64,000 nucleotides of DNA from Ridgeia piscesae. Its lineage: Eukaryota > Annelida > Polychaeta > Sabellida > Siboglinidae. How positions within the stretch are numbered: the first letter of the stretch is position 1; every line of letters begins with the position of its first letter. Below are positions 1-12,245 of the stretch, piece by piece. The DNA is taken from contig JAODUO010000948.1 of assembly GCA_025642075.2 (NCBI GenBank), positions 221,001 through 285,000 of the forward strand. The letters are read 5' to 3'. The translations under genes and the position numbers were made by a program. The notes under the pieces were generated by a model. The model was not told the origin of the DNA. It did no database searches and worked only from the letters and a program-made list of their open reading frames with translations.

Positions 1-712
1 CATTTATTCGGTAATTATCAAATGGATATTTACTGTGATGCTTGTATGAATCATGCACTGTTACATAACCATATAAATTGGCAAATATTTTGACAACATT
101 TGTTGTTATGAGCCTAGGGTCAATATACTATACCATAGAAATATGACCCCCACTGTAAAACATTTATTTGGTGTAAAAACTTATCAAATGATATTTACTG
201 TGATGCTTGTATGAATCATACACTGTCACATAACCATATAAATTGGCTATTTTCTATAACATTTACTATTATGAGTCAACGGTCAATATACCATACCATA
301 GAAATATGACCAAAATATGATTCATACAAGCATCACAGTAAATATCATTTGTTAAACACCAAATAAATGTTTTACAGTGGGGGGCCACTGTAAAACATTT
401 TATTTGGTGTTTTAACAAATGATTTTATTGCGATGCTTGTATGAATCATACACGGTCACATAACCATATCAATTGGCAACTATTTTTATAACGTTTACTA
501 TGATGAGCCTAGAGTCAATATACTATACAATAGAAATGTGACACCCCACTGTAAAACATTCGATAATTATCTAATGGATATTTACTGTTATGCGTGTATG
601 ACTCTATGAGTCATATACCATCACATAACCATATAAATTGGCAAACATTTTATAACATTTACTATTGTGAGCCCGGATCAATATATTATACCATAGAAAT
701 ATGACCCCCCCA
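1..712. repeat. Degenerate tandem repeat, about 160-bp unit
   Basis: Four direct copies begin near 1, 159, 385 and 546. Each has the landmarks CATTTATT.GG, GATATTTACTGTGATGCTTG, CACATAACCATATAAATTGG, and an end like CCATAGAAATATGACCCCC. Copies differ by small indels and substitutions. An inverted partial copy sits between the second and third. Related GACCC/GGGTCA pieces recur at 1010-1075. No coding potential is seen. The array may continue beyond the window start. Confidence 0.75.
313..454. repeat. Inverted repeat (foldback) inside the tandem array
   Basis: The left arm (about 313-380) is the reverse complement of the start of the adjacent direct copy (about 385-454). A G-rich spacer of about 4 bases separates them (TTTACAGTGG / CCACTGTAAA). 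Arms are about 65 bp with a few mismatches. Confidence 0.7.
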
Positions 713-3700
713 CCTCATTTCATTTGCCTAAGGCAGTTAGCAGAACGTGGACCAAGCAGAATGTTTTCCATGAAATTGGAAACGAAATAAAATATTGGTG
801 TAGGTGCAAGTGTAAACAAAATATGTTCATTGAGCAGTATCAGTTTGAAAAGGAGATCTTTCACCGGACAAAAGTATTATGGCATAACAATACTATTATT
901 AATGAATCAAAGTGCAATATTCCATAAATATAAACAAAACATTAACCTCGATGTGATTAATACTCAAATACATACAAAAAAGAAAAATCCGTGATGAAAC
1001 AAGGGTGGGTCATTTTTCTATTATAATATTTTGACCCCCGGGTCACTTTTCTATGCGGGTCAATATTCTATCTGACACCGGTCGCAAGTGCAATGGTGTT
1101 ATTGCGATGCAGTAGCTGTAAAATATAAATATACTTGATATGATGTTGAAGACTGAATTAACGAAATGATGTATCAAATATAGGCAGAGATATGTTTTAA
1201 AGGCAAAATTGAGGTACCCCCCCGGTATGTCCAGATTTACACAAGTGCCACCCCATTGGTAGTAGGAATGTGCTGGTAGATGTATTATTATGCCTTATCA
1301 TGTTTGAAGTTTGTTATGGCACACAGAAGACATCTTGAAAAATGCATTGTGTCTAATTTGGGCTCCATGATACCATGGAATCATGAACATTAGGTAATAT
1401 AGGTTCAGTGCACCAGACTTCAATTTTATCTGACAAGATAATCTGTGTTTACAGTCAACTGTCATGGCGTGGTTCACAACATGTGCATGAATATTCATTA
1501 TAATGGGGCTGCGTAATTAATTACCCACAAGGCAGCAAGCTCAGAGTGATTCACATAAATACAGTTACATACCGGCTTGTTGCGCAGGTAACACCCAGGT
1601 TATGCAAAAATGTGCAAAGCAAAAGTAGCAGAGAAAAAATTATCACATTTTGATACAGTACATCTGAAATGTATACAAGCTTAAAGAATCCCTTTAATAA
1701 ACATTATACATGACGTTTATTCATGTCATGTCTCAATCAGCATATCACCTCTCCTATGAACTATCCTCACACACCAGGGGTCGCTGCTGTATGTTGGTAC
1801 CAGCCTACAGTACCCCACCACCGGCACATCCGTCTGCAAAACTATTTTAACCTCGGCCAATGACATTGCTTACAGAATGTGGTCATGTGATATAATTTTG
1901 TATGATTTCAGCCACGCGCTGCTCATGTGACATGCAATGTTTAGGATGCGAATGGGCCGGTATAGAAAATTATTACGATTCCCACCAGTTGTGTATCTTC
2001 AAAGTAGGGCAGGTATTTATTTGATCAGCCAAGGGTACTGTAGCACAGTGCAATGACCCATCGTTTGTGAGTATGCCTTGAACTGTTCATAATGAAAACT
2101 AAGTTAATATTGTTATAGAGGTAAATGATGTTTTTAATACAAGCTGACCATATTATGGTTGGTGTACCGGTACACATGTTCATAATATATGTGTGTGTAA
2201 AATACAAACTGCTACATAATGGAGATTTACACAGTGATGGCAAATTATGTAGGCATTGAAATAAAATATTCCTCAGTATAAAATCTGATGTAAGATGTAT
2301 CAGGTAGCTTGTTTTCCCCCTGCTTGTGAAAGATTAATGCCAGTAACAACAAATAGTAAATGGCAGCAATTTAGAGTCTACCTATTGTTGCATGGAACTC
2401 ATCAACATTTTGCAGAAGAGGTTAATTATTGCAATTTAATCATTGGCTAAAATATAAAAATGGTGACACCAACATTTAAAAGTGTCTCGAAAATCAATTG
2501 ATTTGACAGGGAATGACCCTTCTAATCATTGCTAGTTGTTACCAGTTCAGTGTTGTAAACTAATTCAGTGTTTTCTCTGCTATATGACGAGCGAGGTGGA
2601 CTAATTTGCTGTTTTTTCTAAACCACCTCTCTCAAAATTGCCACCACTTGGCTGTGTTCTGTGCCCGAGCTGACGACTTGCTAATGATGCTACAAACAAG
2701 TCTACATGCTAACTTGTAATTTCTTTCCCCACTATATATGCCAGGGAATAGATGTACACTTCATGGTGCACTGTTTTAAAGTTATTTTTTAAAACCCCCA
2801 GGCCCCCATAACAGTGTGGGTTGCACCTTCAGCACTTGCTCAGCTCACTCTACCATCGTGCCATCATTTGACCCAGGGAACACTGTAATTCATTAACAAT
2901 TCTAATCTTGAGTGATATTTGTCAATCTCATGTAATAGCTAATTTTCTGAAATGGTTGGCTAGCATTGTGCAGTTACCCAGTAATTATGTGAGATAAAAA
3001 AGATGTAACAAATACTAGCATACTCTGTATGGGACAAATTAAACATGATTGTATTTTTGCCATGACACTTCCCTGAGAAATGGAGTACCCGGTAGTATTA
3101 GTACTGTAGAAGATTACTTGGAGCACCTACTCCATCTGTACTTTAATTCTGTAAGATCTTTTTTGTTCTATTTTCTCTTATTTATAGGATGAAGACAAAA
3201 TTAATAATTATTATGCTTTGTATGTCTTCAGCATTTATATACAATTGTTGTAATTCTGAAAAAAAATCACCATTATAATGACTGTCATTCTGTCCCATGT
3301 AGTTGGTACACTGTACTTGTTTTCTGAGATGAGAAGTACTTGAACTTAGTTAATCGTTTACTTCAAGTAACTAAAGCATACCGGGGGGGGGTACTTAGAA
3401 ATGTGTTTGATCAAAATTCATGACTACTTGTGGATTTCTCTATCAACTGTTGTAAATTTTAATTATTTATAATAAAATGTGATATTGTACTGTGACACTA
3501 TGCTCAATGACATGTAGTGTTTGCAACAAATCATTTATTACTAAAGATCATTGGAAATATCTTGGAAACTGATTAATGCATACTGATTAATGCAATTATC
3601 ATGTTAGACAAATTGTCCATAACATCTATTGGGAAATATGCCCAATGAAAAACCCACAATACTATGCTAAATCTAGAATGTTGAGTACACTGTACAATTT

Positions 3701-4500
3701 GCAACAAATAAATTATCTGCAGAGGTGGTCTGAACTATAAACTGTTGCAAACCAGATGGCTTGATGTGCTGTTTATTTATAAAGCATCCTTTGACGTCGT
3801 GCAGACAATACATGCAAGGAGTAATTCATATGTAGTAATGTTCTACATATTGAGAAACTTGCACTGTACTCCGGTAAAAAGTTCAAGCTATGTGAGTACT
3901 TTGCTCCGGTTCATGTACTCACCAGTAAGTCTGCGTACCCGGCTATAGACAGTGGTGGATATTTCTGTATGAATAATCTATATGCACGTTATTTGCAGCA
4001 TGGCTGAATGATTCCCAGAGAAGTTCAGATGGTGTTCGATTGATCAGGCGTACCCGGAAGTAAAACACACTATATAAACAATACCATATAAGTAGGACTG
4101 TTTTATTTGTTTGATAGGTGTCAGAACTGTAGGAGGCATGATGAGGTTGGTCCTCTACTGATAAATATAAAAATGAAGGGTTAGAAATTTGGATTAGCCG
4201 GTATTGTTTAGTAGACTATATGCCTTTTGGTTTGTGTATTAACGAATTCACGGAACACGTGCCACCATGCCACAGCGTGGATCTGCCCAATGCCTAAGCA
4301 ATTATCAATTATTCAAAGCTGGCGTAAATTCAATCAAAATTGGCACGCCATGCATGATGCAAAGCGTAAGTTTATTCGAACAGAAAATTCTGTGAAATCT
4401 GCGACATGGCAAGGACTGCGTGGCGTGCTGTTTGCGGCGCTGAAACGTGACGAATAATTATAATATAGCCAACCAATAAACGACACGAGCATTATCACCG
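713..4500. other. Intergenic, no recognisable gene
   Basis: AT-rich sequence with only short, low-quality open frames on both strands. No domain, RNA gene or convincing splice-bounded exon was recognised. It contains a short SINE-body fragment at about 3935-4070. Confidence 0.5.
3935..4070 (+). mobile_element. SINE-body fragment (5' head missing)
   Basis: The stretch CTATAGACAGTGGTGGATAT followed by a GCATGGCTGAATGATTCCC / AGAGAAGTTCAGATGGTG block resembles 41480-41515 (+), 43070-43110 (+) and the reverse complement of about 61240-61330. Those copies are near tRNA-like heads, so this is probably a headless copy of the same SINE family. Confidence 0.4.
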
Positions 4501-4511
4501 TGAAGTTACCG

Positions 4512-4519
4512 TGACGTCA
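4512..4519. promoter_or_regulatory. Consensus CRE palindrome TGACGTCA upstream of the THAP exon
   Basis: A perfect 8-bp CREB/ATF palindrome lies about 100 bp upstream of the THAP ATG at 4621, where a proximal promoter would be expected. Binding is inference. Confidence 0.45.
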
Positions 4520-4620
4520 TCGGTTCCTACAAAGTCGGATATAATAATAATATGTCACTTCTGTACTGTTCGCCGGATTTTAGCAGGTCGGTCTTTTTGC
4601 AATGAAACTACAATTACACC

Positions 4621-4989
4621 ATGCCGTATTGTTCCGCGCTAGGTTGTAACAATCGGCATAAAAGTTCGATTACAAATCAAGAGTTGTCTTTCTTTAGTTT
4701 CCCAGTCAACAGACATGAAGGGAATCTATGGATTAAAAACTGCGGACGGGTTGGTTGGAAACCCTCGAGATTCAATCGAATTTGTTCGGCGCATTTCGAA
4801 GAAGCATGCTTCGAAGTAGATATGTATGTTGAGTTAATGGGGCAAGACCCAACGAAGCGTCGGCGACGCAGAACGCTGAAGCCCGGAGCAGTGCCGACAA
4901 TATTTCACCATGAACAACAGCCGATCTCCGGGCCCGGGGATCGACGACAACGCTACCGCAAACGCCCAGTGATGTCAAATGGCATAAAG
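4621..4989 (+). CDS. THAP-domain protein, first coding exon
   Basis: Encodes a THAP-type C2CH zinc finger, a sequence-specific DNA-binding domain related to P-element transposase. The ATG at 4621 gives the canonical MPYCSALGCNN start. Zinc ligands are C4, C9, C55 and H58 (CSAHF). The conserved P28 and W37 are present, and AVPTIF at residues 90-95 closes the domain. A basic run (KRRRRR, about 79-84) precedes that motif. The frame stays open past AAG|GTATGG; this donor gives an exon of 369 nt ending in phase 0 after 123 codons. The next phase-0 acceptors on this strand are the candidate exon at 7561 and the zinc-finger exon at 9527, so a THAP-C2H2 fusion is likely but inferred. Reading through instead would end at 5076. 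It is the only THAP domain I see in the window. Confidence 0.85.
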
Positions 4990-5569
4990 GTATGGTATGT
5001 AGTATGGAAATTACCTGTTTTAATACCTTTTGAGATATCGTTAGAAGGCTATTTAATCGCCATGACAAGCATATGAGTGAAGTGTTTATAAGAATCCAGG
5101 CATTATGAATAGGATTGGTTGTTTACATCCCGCGGGCGATAATACCACGACTTTAATTAAAGTTGATTATGTTAGGTTTTTTATTGGGTAATTTCATGAA
5201 GTATACAGTGGACATGAGTCATATTTTATGATACCAAAACAGTTAAATTATATAACTGAACATTTATGGTGGGGGTTTAGGTATACCGGGTTTTATTGGT
5301 GGCCCGGCCTGGTCAAGCCTGGTGTCCTATATACACTATAGTTGTATTACTGTTTTTTTTTTTTTATAAATACTTGTGAATATCGCTATGGACTGCAATT
5401 TTAACAGATAACTAAGTGATTATAGTTGCTTCATAAGATTCTTCTTTATTATGTATTTTTAGGGAGTCAATTGAACACGTACATTTAATATTAACTGACT
5501 ATTATAGTCTGTATATATTAGTTACAACGTTAATGACTATATTATATATGAGGTCTCATTGACATTGAA

Positions 5570-5846
5570 CTTTTTTCTAGAACATTTACGCTAGGCTGCC
5601 CTTTCTATGCTGGCACTGAGGGTGGTCACTGACAGGGTGCAATCATACGCAGTGGTTTTTTACGTCCCAGATTGAGACGGGACCAACATTAAAGTGATTC
5701 ATTGATTCACAAGGGATACACAGTCTCCAATGTTCGGAGCCAGGTTTTAGCACCAAATATACCATGTCTGCTGGGACCAGATATTGAACTGGGCCGCCGG
5801 CGTGCCAGACAGATGTGCTAACCACTACACAATCTGTGCCTCTCAG
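5570..5846 (-). mobile_element. tRNA-derived SINE
   Basis: On the minus strand it starts with a tRNA-like head: GTGTAGTGGTTAGCACATC matches a pol III A box and GTTCAATATC, about 40 bases later, a degenerate B box. The body contains no open frame of note. The head differs from that of the SINE family at 41350 and 61500. Confidence 0.5.
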
Positions 5847-6660
5847 TCAAACTATACTATGTAAATTCAGACAGAGGCAGAGACATTAACCTAATATTCT
5901 GTGCAGCTATGTGTTTAAATGTTGCCACAAGAATGACAAATAATAAATGTGTAGAATAAAAAATCCTTTAGCAAGAAGATAAATATCATCATAGCATGTT
6001 TTCATTTAACCTGTACAGAATGTATTTTATTTAAAGAGTAACTTTAAATAAACACCATGTATTTATTATAGGAGCATAAGTTTTGATCCAAGAATTTTTT
6101 AAAGCATTTTAATAAATTTTTAACATTCAAATATCAGATTGCTAAGAGCAATACATAGCCCTGTGATATCCATGATATTCAGATCTCCAATGGCACTGTC
6201 TTCTGAAGTTAAGTCCAACAGGACAGAGATGTGACTAAAAAATAAACTGGACCGATCTGCTGGGACACTAAAATCTTGACACATGTAAAATATTGACTCG
6301 TATTTTAAAACACAAAAGTTTGCACATAATTCTGCAGTTAGCTACACTAACTTTTCATAAGTTTCACCATTTTATACTAAGATTTAGGTCTTCTTTATGG
6401 GAATTATCGCCGAATATTGATGTTGGTTATTAGACATTTGCTAGCTTCAGTCTCTGATGAAGTTTTGAAACATTGTTATGTCAATATCTGTATATTACTG
6501 TAAACAACTGCATAAACACCAAGGGCGATTAAATTGGGAAAATCTAAAATACATGTAATACAGTGTCTTTTGTGACCAACAATGCGCATTGTGCAATCGA
6601 ACAGAATCAAACATTTATTTGCCGACAACTTATGATGGTTGAAACATATTCATCAAATTA

Positions 6661-6685
6661 TCTACTTGTCCACTGGACAAGTAGA
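6661..6685. repeat. Short palindrome, 11-bp arms
   Basis: TCTACTTGTCC and its exact reverse complement are separated by 3 bases. The same ACTTGTCC motif recurs near 7074 and, reversed, at 7110, and the block at 6990-7127 ends TTCAAGCCCTG. The two places probably hold parts of one dispersed element whose terminus resembles a hAT-type CAGGG end. Confidence 0.45.
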
Positions 6686-7560
6686 AGTAATAGTTCACTT
6701 GTTTGTACAACAGTGGACTTATTCGAATGTAATTATTAACAATGGACTTGTCCCAGGAAGAAATAAATTTTGCAACCTACTTCACTGTAAGTAAATTAAT
6801 TTCCCCCAATTTAAATAACTTTCTTAACATCAACATATATGTGGCCAGTATGCACTACCATTCCCACAGTTTCAAAACATAATTTACAGTTGAATAGCAT
6901 ATACATAATCCTACCAAAAGTGTGTATGTTTTTTTACCAAGAAAAGTACATTTACTGAAGAAATTTACTAAAATTATGTTAAATGTATTAGAGAATGGAG
7001 TAATGATTACAAGTCCAGTCCAGTCTGCAAACAGCCATGTTGTCCCATTGACAACAAGTAGTATAAATTTCACTTGTCCGGTGGCAAATCCAGTTGTCGC
7101 GGGCTGATGGACAAGTGGAATTTCAAGCCCTGCATACCATATACACATGTATTCCATTTGAGTAAGTGCATGCAAGAATTACACACATAATAGTCTTGTG
7201 GATGTAGGGAACTTTGATAAGAAAATATAGGATATAAGAAAAGGTGATAAAGAATTAATCCAAAGTTACTTTAGGGTTGCCTTTATAACAAATCTAGCAA
7301 GGGTGGGCATTTACATAAGCATGGGCATTTTCTTGGGAGTTTAGGGTACTAAAATCGGTCGATCTGTGTAGTGATTCAAAGCGTTAATTTTGAATAAAGA
7401 AATAACAAAATACAGTTATTTAGATAAAATATGGAGTGCTCACAGTGGTGGCTTTTCTTTCCAGCTGACTAATTTAGTTATCGTTCATTCCCTAGGTGGT
7501 GCCATGTTGCCCCAATAATCTAGTTTATAGTTATTATAATAATACAATTATTTGTTCCAG

Positions 7561-7662
7561 ACGCAGCCACTGTGTGAAGCTGCAGCCCAGGCAAGCCAAG
7601 ACAGCAAAATACAAGGTCAAGGTCCTCTTTGTGCCAAAAACAAACAGTCTTATGTCAGACAG
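7561..7662 (+). CDS. Candidate small internal exon of the THAP gene
   Basis: An AG acceptor (ATTTGTTCCAG, ending 7560) and a GT donor (CAG|GTGTGT) bound 102 nt that is open in phase 0 at both ends, giving 34 residues starting TQPLCEAAAQASQDSKIQ. Both phases suit an exon between the THAP donor (phase 0) and the acceptor at 9527 (phase 0). No domain is recognised; the composition is Q/A/S-rich like a linker. If skipped, THAP would splice directly to 9527 without a frame change. The donor is only moderate and there is no independent support. Confidence 0.35.
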
Positions 7663-9526
7663 GTGTGTTACCAATCAGAGGTGTGTGCTGAGTGCTGACA
7701 CAGTTTTTTTTCCATAAATTTTTACATGTTTTTTCGAGGCGGAGTGTGATTGTTTAGACTTTGTCGCATCTTTTGCAGTGTATCTCTATAATTGTTAAAA
7801 GTTATTTATTTGCACTTTTTAGGCAGTTTGTTTATAGAAATATGACGTATGTCAAAATGGTGTCGACTGTCACACTTTTATTTTATAGTAATAGAGAAAT
7901 GGTGTGGCCACCTAGCGACTAAACTGTGAAACTGCTAAACAATGTACATTATCCCTAGTTCTAAAAATTGTGCTCTAGGGGCTAGGGCCACATTTTACTT
8001 CAGTCAGACCATTTCAAAACCCTAATGCAAACACTGTCTGATCCACCAGTCTCTGCCAATAGCTCTATGATGACCCATCATTTGGACAGGTAAACCCCAT
8101 TGTGGTAGAAAGATCACAGGATGCTGGGTGGGTGGCAACCAGTTAAAAATGGAGCAAAAGAAACGGTCTTAAAAAATCATAGATATTGTCAGTTATGCTT
8201 TGGAAATGGGTTTGTTTATTTCAGGTTATAAAATACATGTCAACTGGCTGGTATGTACATGAGTTAACATCCACATGTCCACCAAAAAGTGTGCTGGCAA
8301 AAATTTTACCTGCATAAAACCCTGTCTCTGGCTTGGGTTGCCTTGACTCAAGTCATTCTTTGGCTTTATCGAGCCACGTCTTTCCATGCTCACAATCCTT
8401 GCATTAGTGTTACTTGATATGGCAGATACAGAGATCCCGACCCTATCGATGCAACAAAAATGTATTGTCGTATCTAGATGATGGTGGTTGACCGAGGTGT
8501 TATTATTTTAATGTGTCACACTTTACGTATCGTTTTATGGTGGAGAAAATGTACACAATTGTCACAACCCAGAACACTTACAATGTTGCAATCAACGTAT
8601 TTTAATTTTATGCATAAATAAAAACAATTGACAAAATGAAGAGATGCCACCTGGTAGTAATTGTTATATATGGGTGATCTGGGGCCAAACTCATTTTCTC
8701 AGCAGTAATGCAGCTGGATAGAATATATCTATTTTGATACCTGATTTAGGGAGCACTCTGAGGAGCTCCTGTAATTACCTTGCTAATTATTAAACAGGGT
8801 TAGTGGCTCAACTGCTGTCAGTTCAAGTCGAGTAGATCACAACGGCATAACAGCATGATAGCTGTATAATGTAAAACACTAACTGCTCTCACTCTGTCTA
8901 TAGGCAGAATGAATTACAAATTATTCAGTTACAACTTAACTCTGTCTTAATTTTATTTACTTAATTTATTCACTTTGCAATCCTTACCTTGTTGGGTTTA
9001 GTCCAGTTATAGCCATTTTACTTAGAGAACTCCAACTTGATTGTTACATTATTTTTTTTAAACTTACTAGGTGTAATTGATTACAAATTATTTTTACATT
9101 TTAAACCCAGTCTGTTTAGTTTACTTGCACTATTGTACCTTGCAGTTATCACCATTTCTTACTTTTATGGCACATTTTGTTACCAAGATTGTTTCTTTCT
9201 TCTTGTGGTATCGTTGGTAAGTCACTGTATTAATCAGATGAGATGCAGTCAACTAATTAATACTAACATATTAACTTAAATATTGAAAGATTATGATAAT
9301 GTACACATAACTTTGATAATTAACACTAATTAGTCAGTTAAATTTCAGATTCAAGAAATAGATTGAAATCGACTTTGTTCTAGTTATCACCGCAGATTGG
9401 TTACCTTAATTGATTGTAATCAATCTAGTAACAAGCCATTCCCCCAGTGGCTGTCAACGATGTTATTACTTGAACGTTTTGTCAATGTTTTATGCATACA
9501 TAACTGGCTACAAGTTGGGTTTTTAG
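7663..9526 (+). other. Probable intron, no features recognised
   Basis: AT-rich sequence with only short uninformative open frames. It ends with a good acceptor (TTGGGTTTTTAG) before the zinc-finger exon. Confidence 0.4.
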
Positions 9527-10773
9527 GTGTCGCACACAAAGATAACCGAAAGACAGAACTCAACAAGTGATAAAGACGCATTCCAGCCGGACAAACAATA
9601 CTTTGTAGTGTATCCAACGACAGCGATGTCTCGGACAGAGAGACGTGAAAGAAACTGTGATGAAAACATGCTGCAGTCCGGCAAACAGTACATCATCGTG
9701 TACCCCAATAAAACTGTAATGTCAAAGCTGAATGCACCTGACGCATCCGACAGTAACAGTGATTCAACCAGACATTGGATGGTGTCACCGGGTGGTATAT
9801 TGACAGAAGTGTCAGAATCTGACAGATGTATATCTACGGACAACAGCCCAGTGCAGAAAACGATGGAAAACTGTTGTGACATCGTGATCAAGGACGAGGT
9901 CGACCAGTTGGACTGGACGGAAGAGAACGGCCTGATAGAAGAGGAGACGATTGACACGTACCCTCGGGAGGGGAATGTCGTAATGTGATCATCAAGACAG
10001 AAGTCATCGACACAGACCCGACTGAGGTGACGGATGGTGACACCGCACAGGAATGGAGAACAAACATTGATCTCGGCGAAGCACTGTGTGATATGGACAT
10101 AAAGACCGAAGTCGACCAGTCTGACTGGGCAGAACTGATTGACAAAGGGAGCAATCTCTGTGTTTCTGGGGACGAGCATTGTGATGTGGAGGTCAAGACA
10201 GAAGTTGATGAACTTGATGCGACGGAAGGGACAGGTGGAGTGCATGAAAGGCGCCGCTGTGACGTTCCCGGCGAAGCATCTTGTAACGGAGGCAACACTG
10301 ACGTAAAACCGTATTTATGTACTACGTGTGGCCGATCGTACACCCACTCGCGAAGTCTCAGCTTCCACGAGAGGTCTCACTCTGGCGTGGTACGCCACAG
10401 ATGCACTGTCTGCAACAAGTTATGCGTCAGCAGAAGCGATCTCAGAATTCACGAACTGTCGCACGCTACCAAAGAGCCGTACACATGTGTCACGTGCGGA
10501 GTGTCGTGTGTCGACTTCGGGAGCTTTCAGACCCATAAACTGTCACATTCTGGCGCGAAGAAGCAACACTCGTGTTCAGTTTGCAGCAGATCGTTCGGTT
10601 CTAGAGCTGGTCTGAAATACCACGAACTGTTGCATAGCGGTGAGAAGTGTTTCTCTTGTGAAGTGTGCGAGTCATCATTCATCACAAAAACTGCACTGAG
10701 AAAACACGCACAAAAGTGCACGCGTGGACAAAGTCAACATGTGCGACAAGAGGATATTGTTGTGAAAGATTAG
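9527..10773 (+). CDS. C2H2 zinc-finger terminal exon, five fingers, one frameshift
   Basis: Probable nuclear DNA-binding protein. The exon begins in phase 0 after the acceptor at 9525-9526. Its N-terminus (VSHTKITERQNST) is related to those at 30718 and 46283. It carries two copies of a QPxKQYxxVYP-like motif, then an acidic linker with four sumoylation-like motifs (IKDE, IKTE, IKTE, VKTE), each opening an EVDxxD.xE repeat. Fingers lie at about 10318-10722: four C2H2 (CTTC, CTVC, CVTC, CSVC) and a last C2HC finger (CEVC...HAQKC). The frame shifts by -1 near the GGGG run at 9970-9973: one frame ends at TGA 9986-9988 while the repeat pattern continues in another frame to TAG 10773. One extra G would keep the linker repeat in register, so a one-base loss (sequence error or real mutation) is the simplest reading. 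Likely partner: the THAP exon at 4621. Confidence 0.8.
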
Positions 10774-10908
10774 TAGAGTGGCACATGCTAAAAGCCATGC
10801 CACAGGTGTGGTCACTGCGACAAATCATCCCATTCATATATTGAGCTCATGAGGAAAACTATTCATTAAGCCAATTTGTTGGTTAATTTAAGTAGCTTTT
10901 TTCTACAA

Positions 10909-10914
10909 AATAAA
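10909..10914 (+). terminator. Candidate polyadenylation signal AATAAA
   Basis: Canonical hexamer 135 bp after the stop codon of the zinc-finger exon. A second AATAAA lies at 11278-11283. Either could end the transcript. Confidence 0.4.
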
Positions 10915-12109
10915 CAAATGCACTATTGTATCACCGAGGACAAACCGGTGAAAGTGTTCCGGGGACGCACCATCGTGTTGATAGCTTTCAGTTACGCATA
11001 ACAAAACCTTGCCAAAATGTAGTGTATGTTCAAAGCTATTCACCCATTTGATCAGCTTGTACGTGCGTAAAAGATAGCATGTGTGAAAAAATCACATCAC
11101 TATACGGTCATTGAAAGAATTATATTTACTGTATGTCAGCAATAATGTGCAAATAGTCATCAAGTTTGGTTGAAGTTGTCATAAAATGCACACTGGTTTT
11201 GGTAAACCTGTACTTCAACATATTGCATGCATGTGTTGGAAGTGTCTAGCATTGAGATACCTACATATGACGCTGCTAATAAAGTCTAAAAAGTGCTCAT
11301 AATGAAAAGAAAGTCTGATGTTCTACTTTAGTAACACATAAAACTGTTGAAAGCAAACTGACTTGGTATTGTATGGTTGCTTATGTGTTTAATTTCTGAA
11401 CGGAAGTGATTCATAACCTTAGAGGTATAGGTCTTTAGTGTTGCATTATGAGCAAAATTACCAATTCGAGATATTCATAAAACTATATTATAATATACAA
11501 TACATGAACACTATTAAGTATTAACTTACTTGATCACACATGCTGCCATACGTGTCACTTTAACAGGACACATGTGATTCGTTAAATTATGCTTTTGCAA
11601 CTTTATCGCATATAAGTATGTCACCTTTAATGTACACTATAGACATATCACAGACGTCTCGGACGCCCGAGTTTCTGCTAACTTCACTCCTCGCAAGACA
11701 AGCTAGGTGGTAGTTGACTACGTAACCGATTAACCAGCAGTGTTGCAACTGCAGCTCCTCATAGCGCGCGAGGAGATGCAACGATTTATTACATGAGTCA
11801 CTATGATGTGTATCCAGCTTACCCAGCGGTGCTTGGGGGAAGGTATAGTCACCCTCTCTAATTTGTTGAAAATTGCATTGCATAGTTTCAGCGTATCCCA
11901 GAAAGAGATCGCGGTTTCACGCGAATGACACAACCAAACGTGACATACACCACCGCCTTTTGGTGTATTGAGCCCTCAAGTTTTCAAACACCCCGGAAGA
12001 ATTCTGGAAAAGTCTAAATCTATAAGTGATGCCAATGGGCCTGCTAGATCGCAGGCAACACTAGCTCGATATTCGCAAAACTGACGGCGATGTGGGTTCA
12101 CAAACTTAC
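10915..12109. other. Intergenic, nothing recognised
   Basis: Contains open frames of up to 98 codons on the minus strand (11587-11883) without any motif, signal or splice context that I could support. Confidence 0.4.
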
Positions 12110-12245
12110 AGGGAGACGCTGATGTTTTATCATACTTATAGATATGGGGCCACACCAGAGAGACCCGCCATGAGTCGAAGAACCGAGCTGAAAGCGAAGA
12201 AGTCGATGTTCTGGCGGCGGGAAACACCTTCAACAGTATCCCCAT
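12110..12245 (-). CDS. Possible first coding exon of a minus-strand gene
   Basis: The minus-strand ATG at 12245 opens MGILLKVFPAARTSTSSLSA followed by RFFDSWR. This is basic, Ser/Thr/Ala-rich and free of acidic residues until D24, as in mitochondrial targeting peptides. After 136 nt comes a strong donor (CCCT|GTAAGT), leaving phase 1. No downstream exon was identified toward lower coordinates and the protein was not recognised. Read-through would continue to 11976. The mitochondrial role is inference from composition only. Confidence 0.3.

Larger units (their letters stand above)
4990..7560 (+). other. Probable intron 1 of the THAP gene
   Basis: No further exon was recognised. It contains a tRNA-derived SINE (5570-5846, minus), a 25-bp palindrome (6661-6685) and a repeat fragment at 6990-7127. 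Confidence 0.45.

Noticed and set aside
4227..4457. Open frame of 76 codons upstream of the THAP exon
   Set aside because: No recognisable motif, and its position just before the CRE and THAP ATG fits promoter sequence better.
9523..10343. Long minus-strand open frames opposite the first zinc-finger exon
   Set aside because: They are antisense shadows of the strongly biased acidic/zinc-finger coding sequence on the + strand.
11587..11883. Minus-strand open frame of 98 codons downstream of the possible first exon at 12245
   Set aside because: No phase-compatible acceptor could be tied to the donor at 12110, and no protein family was recognised.
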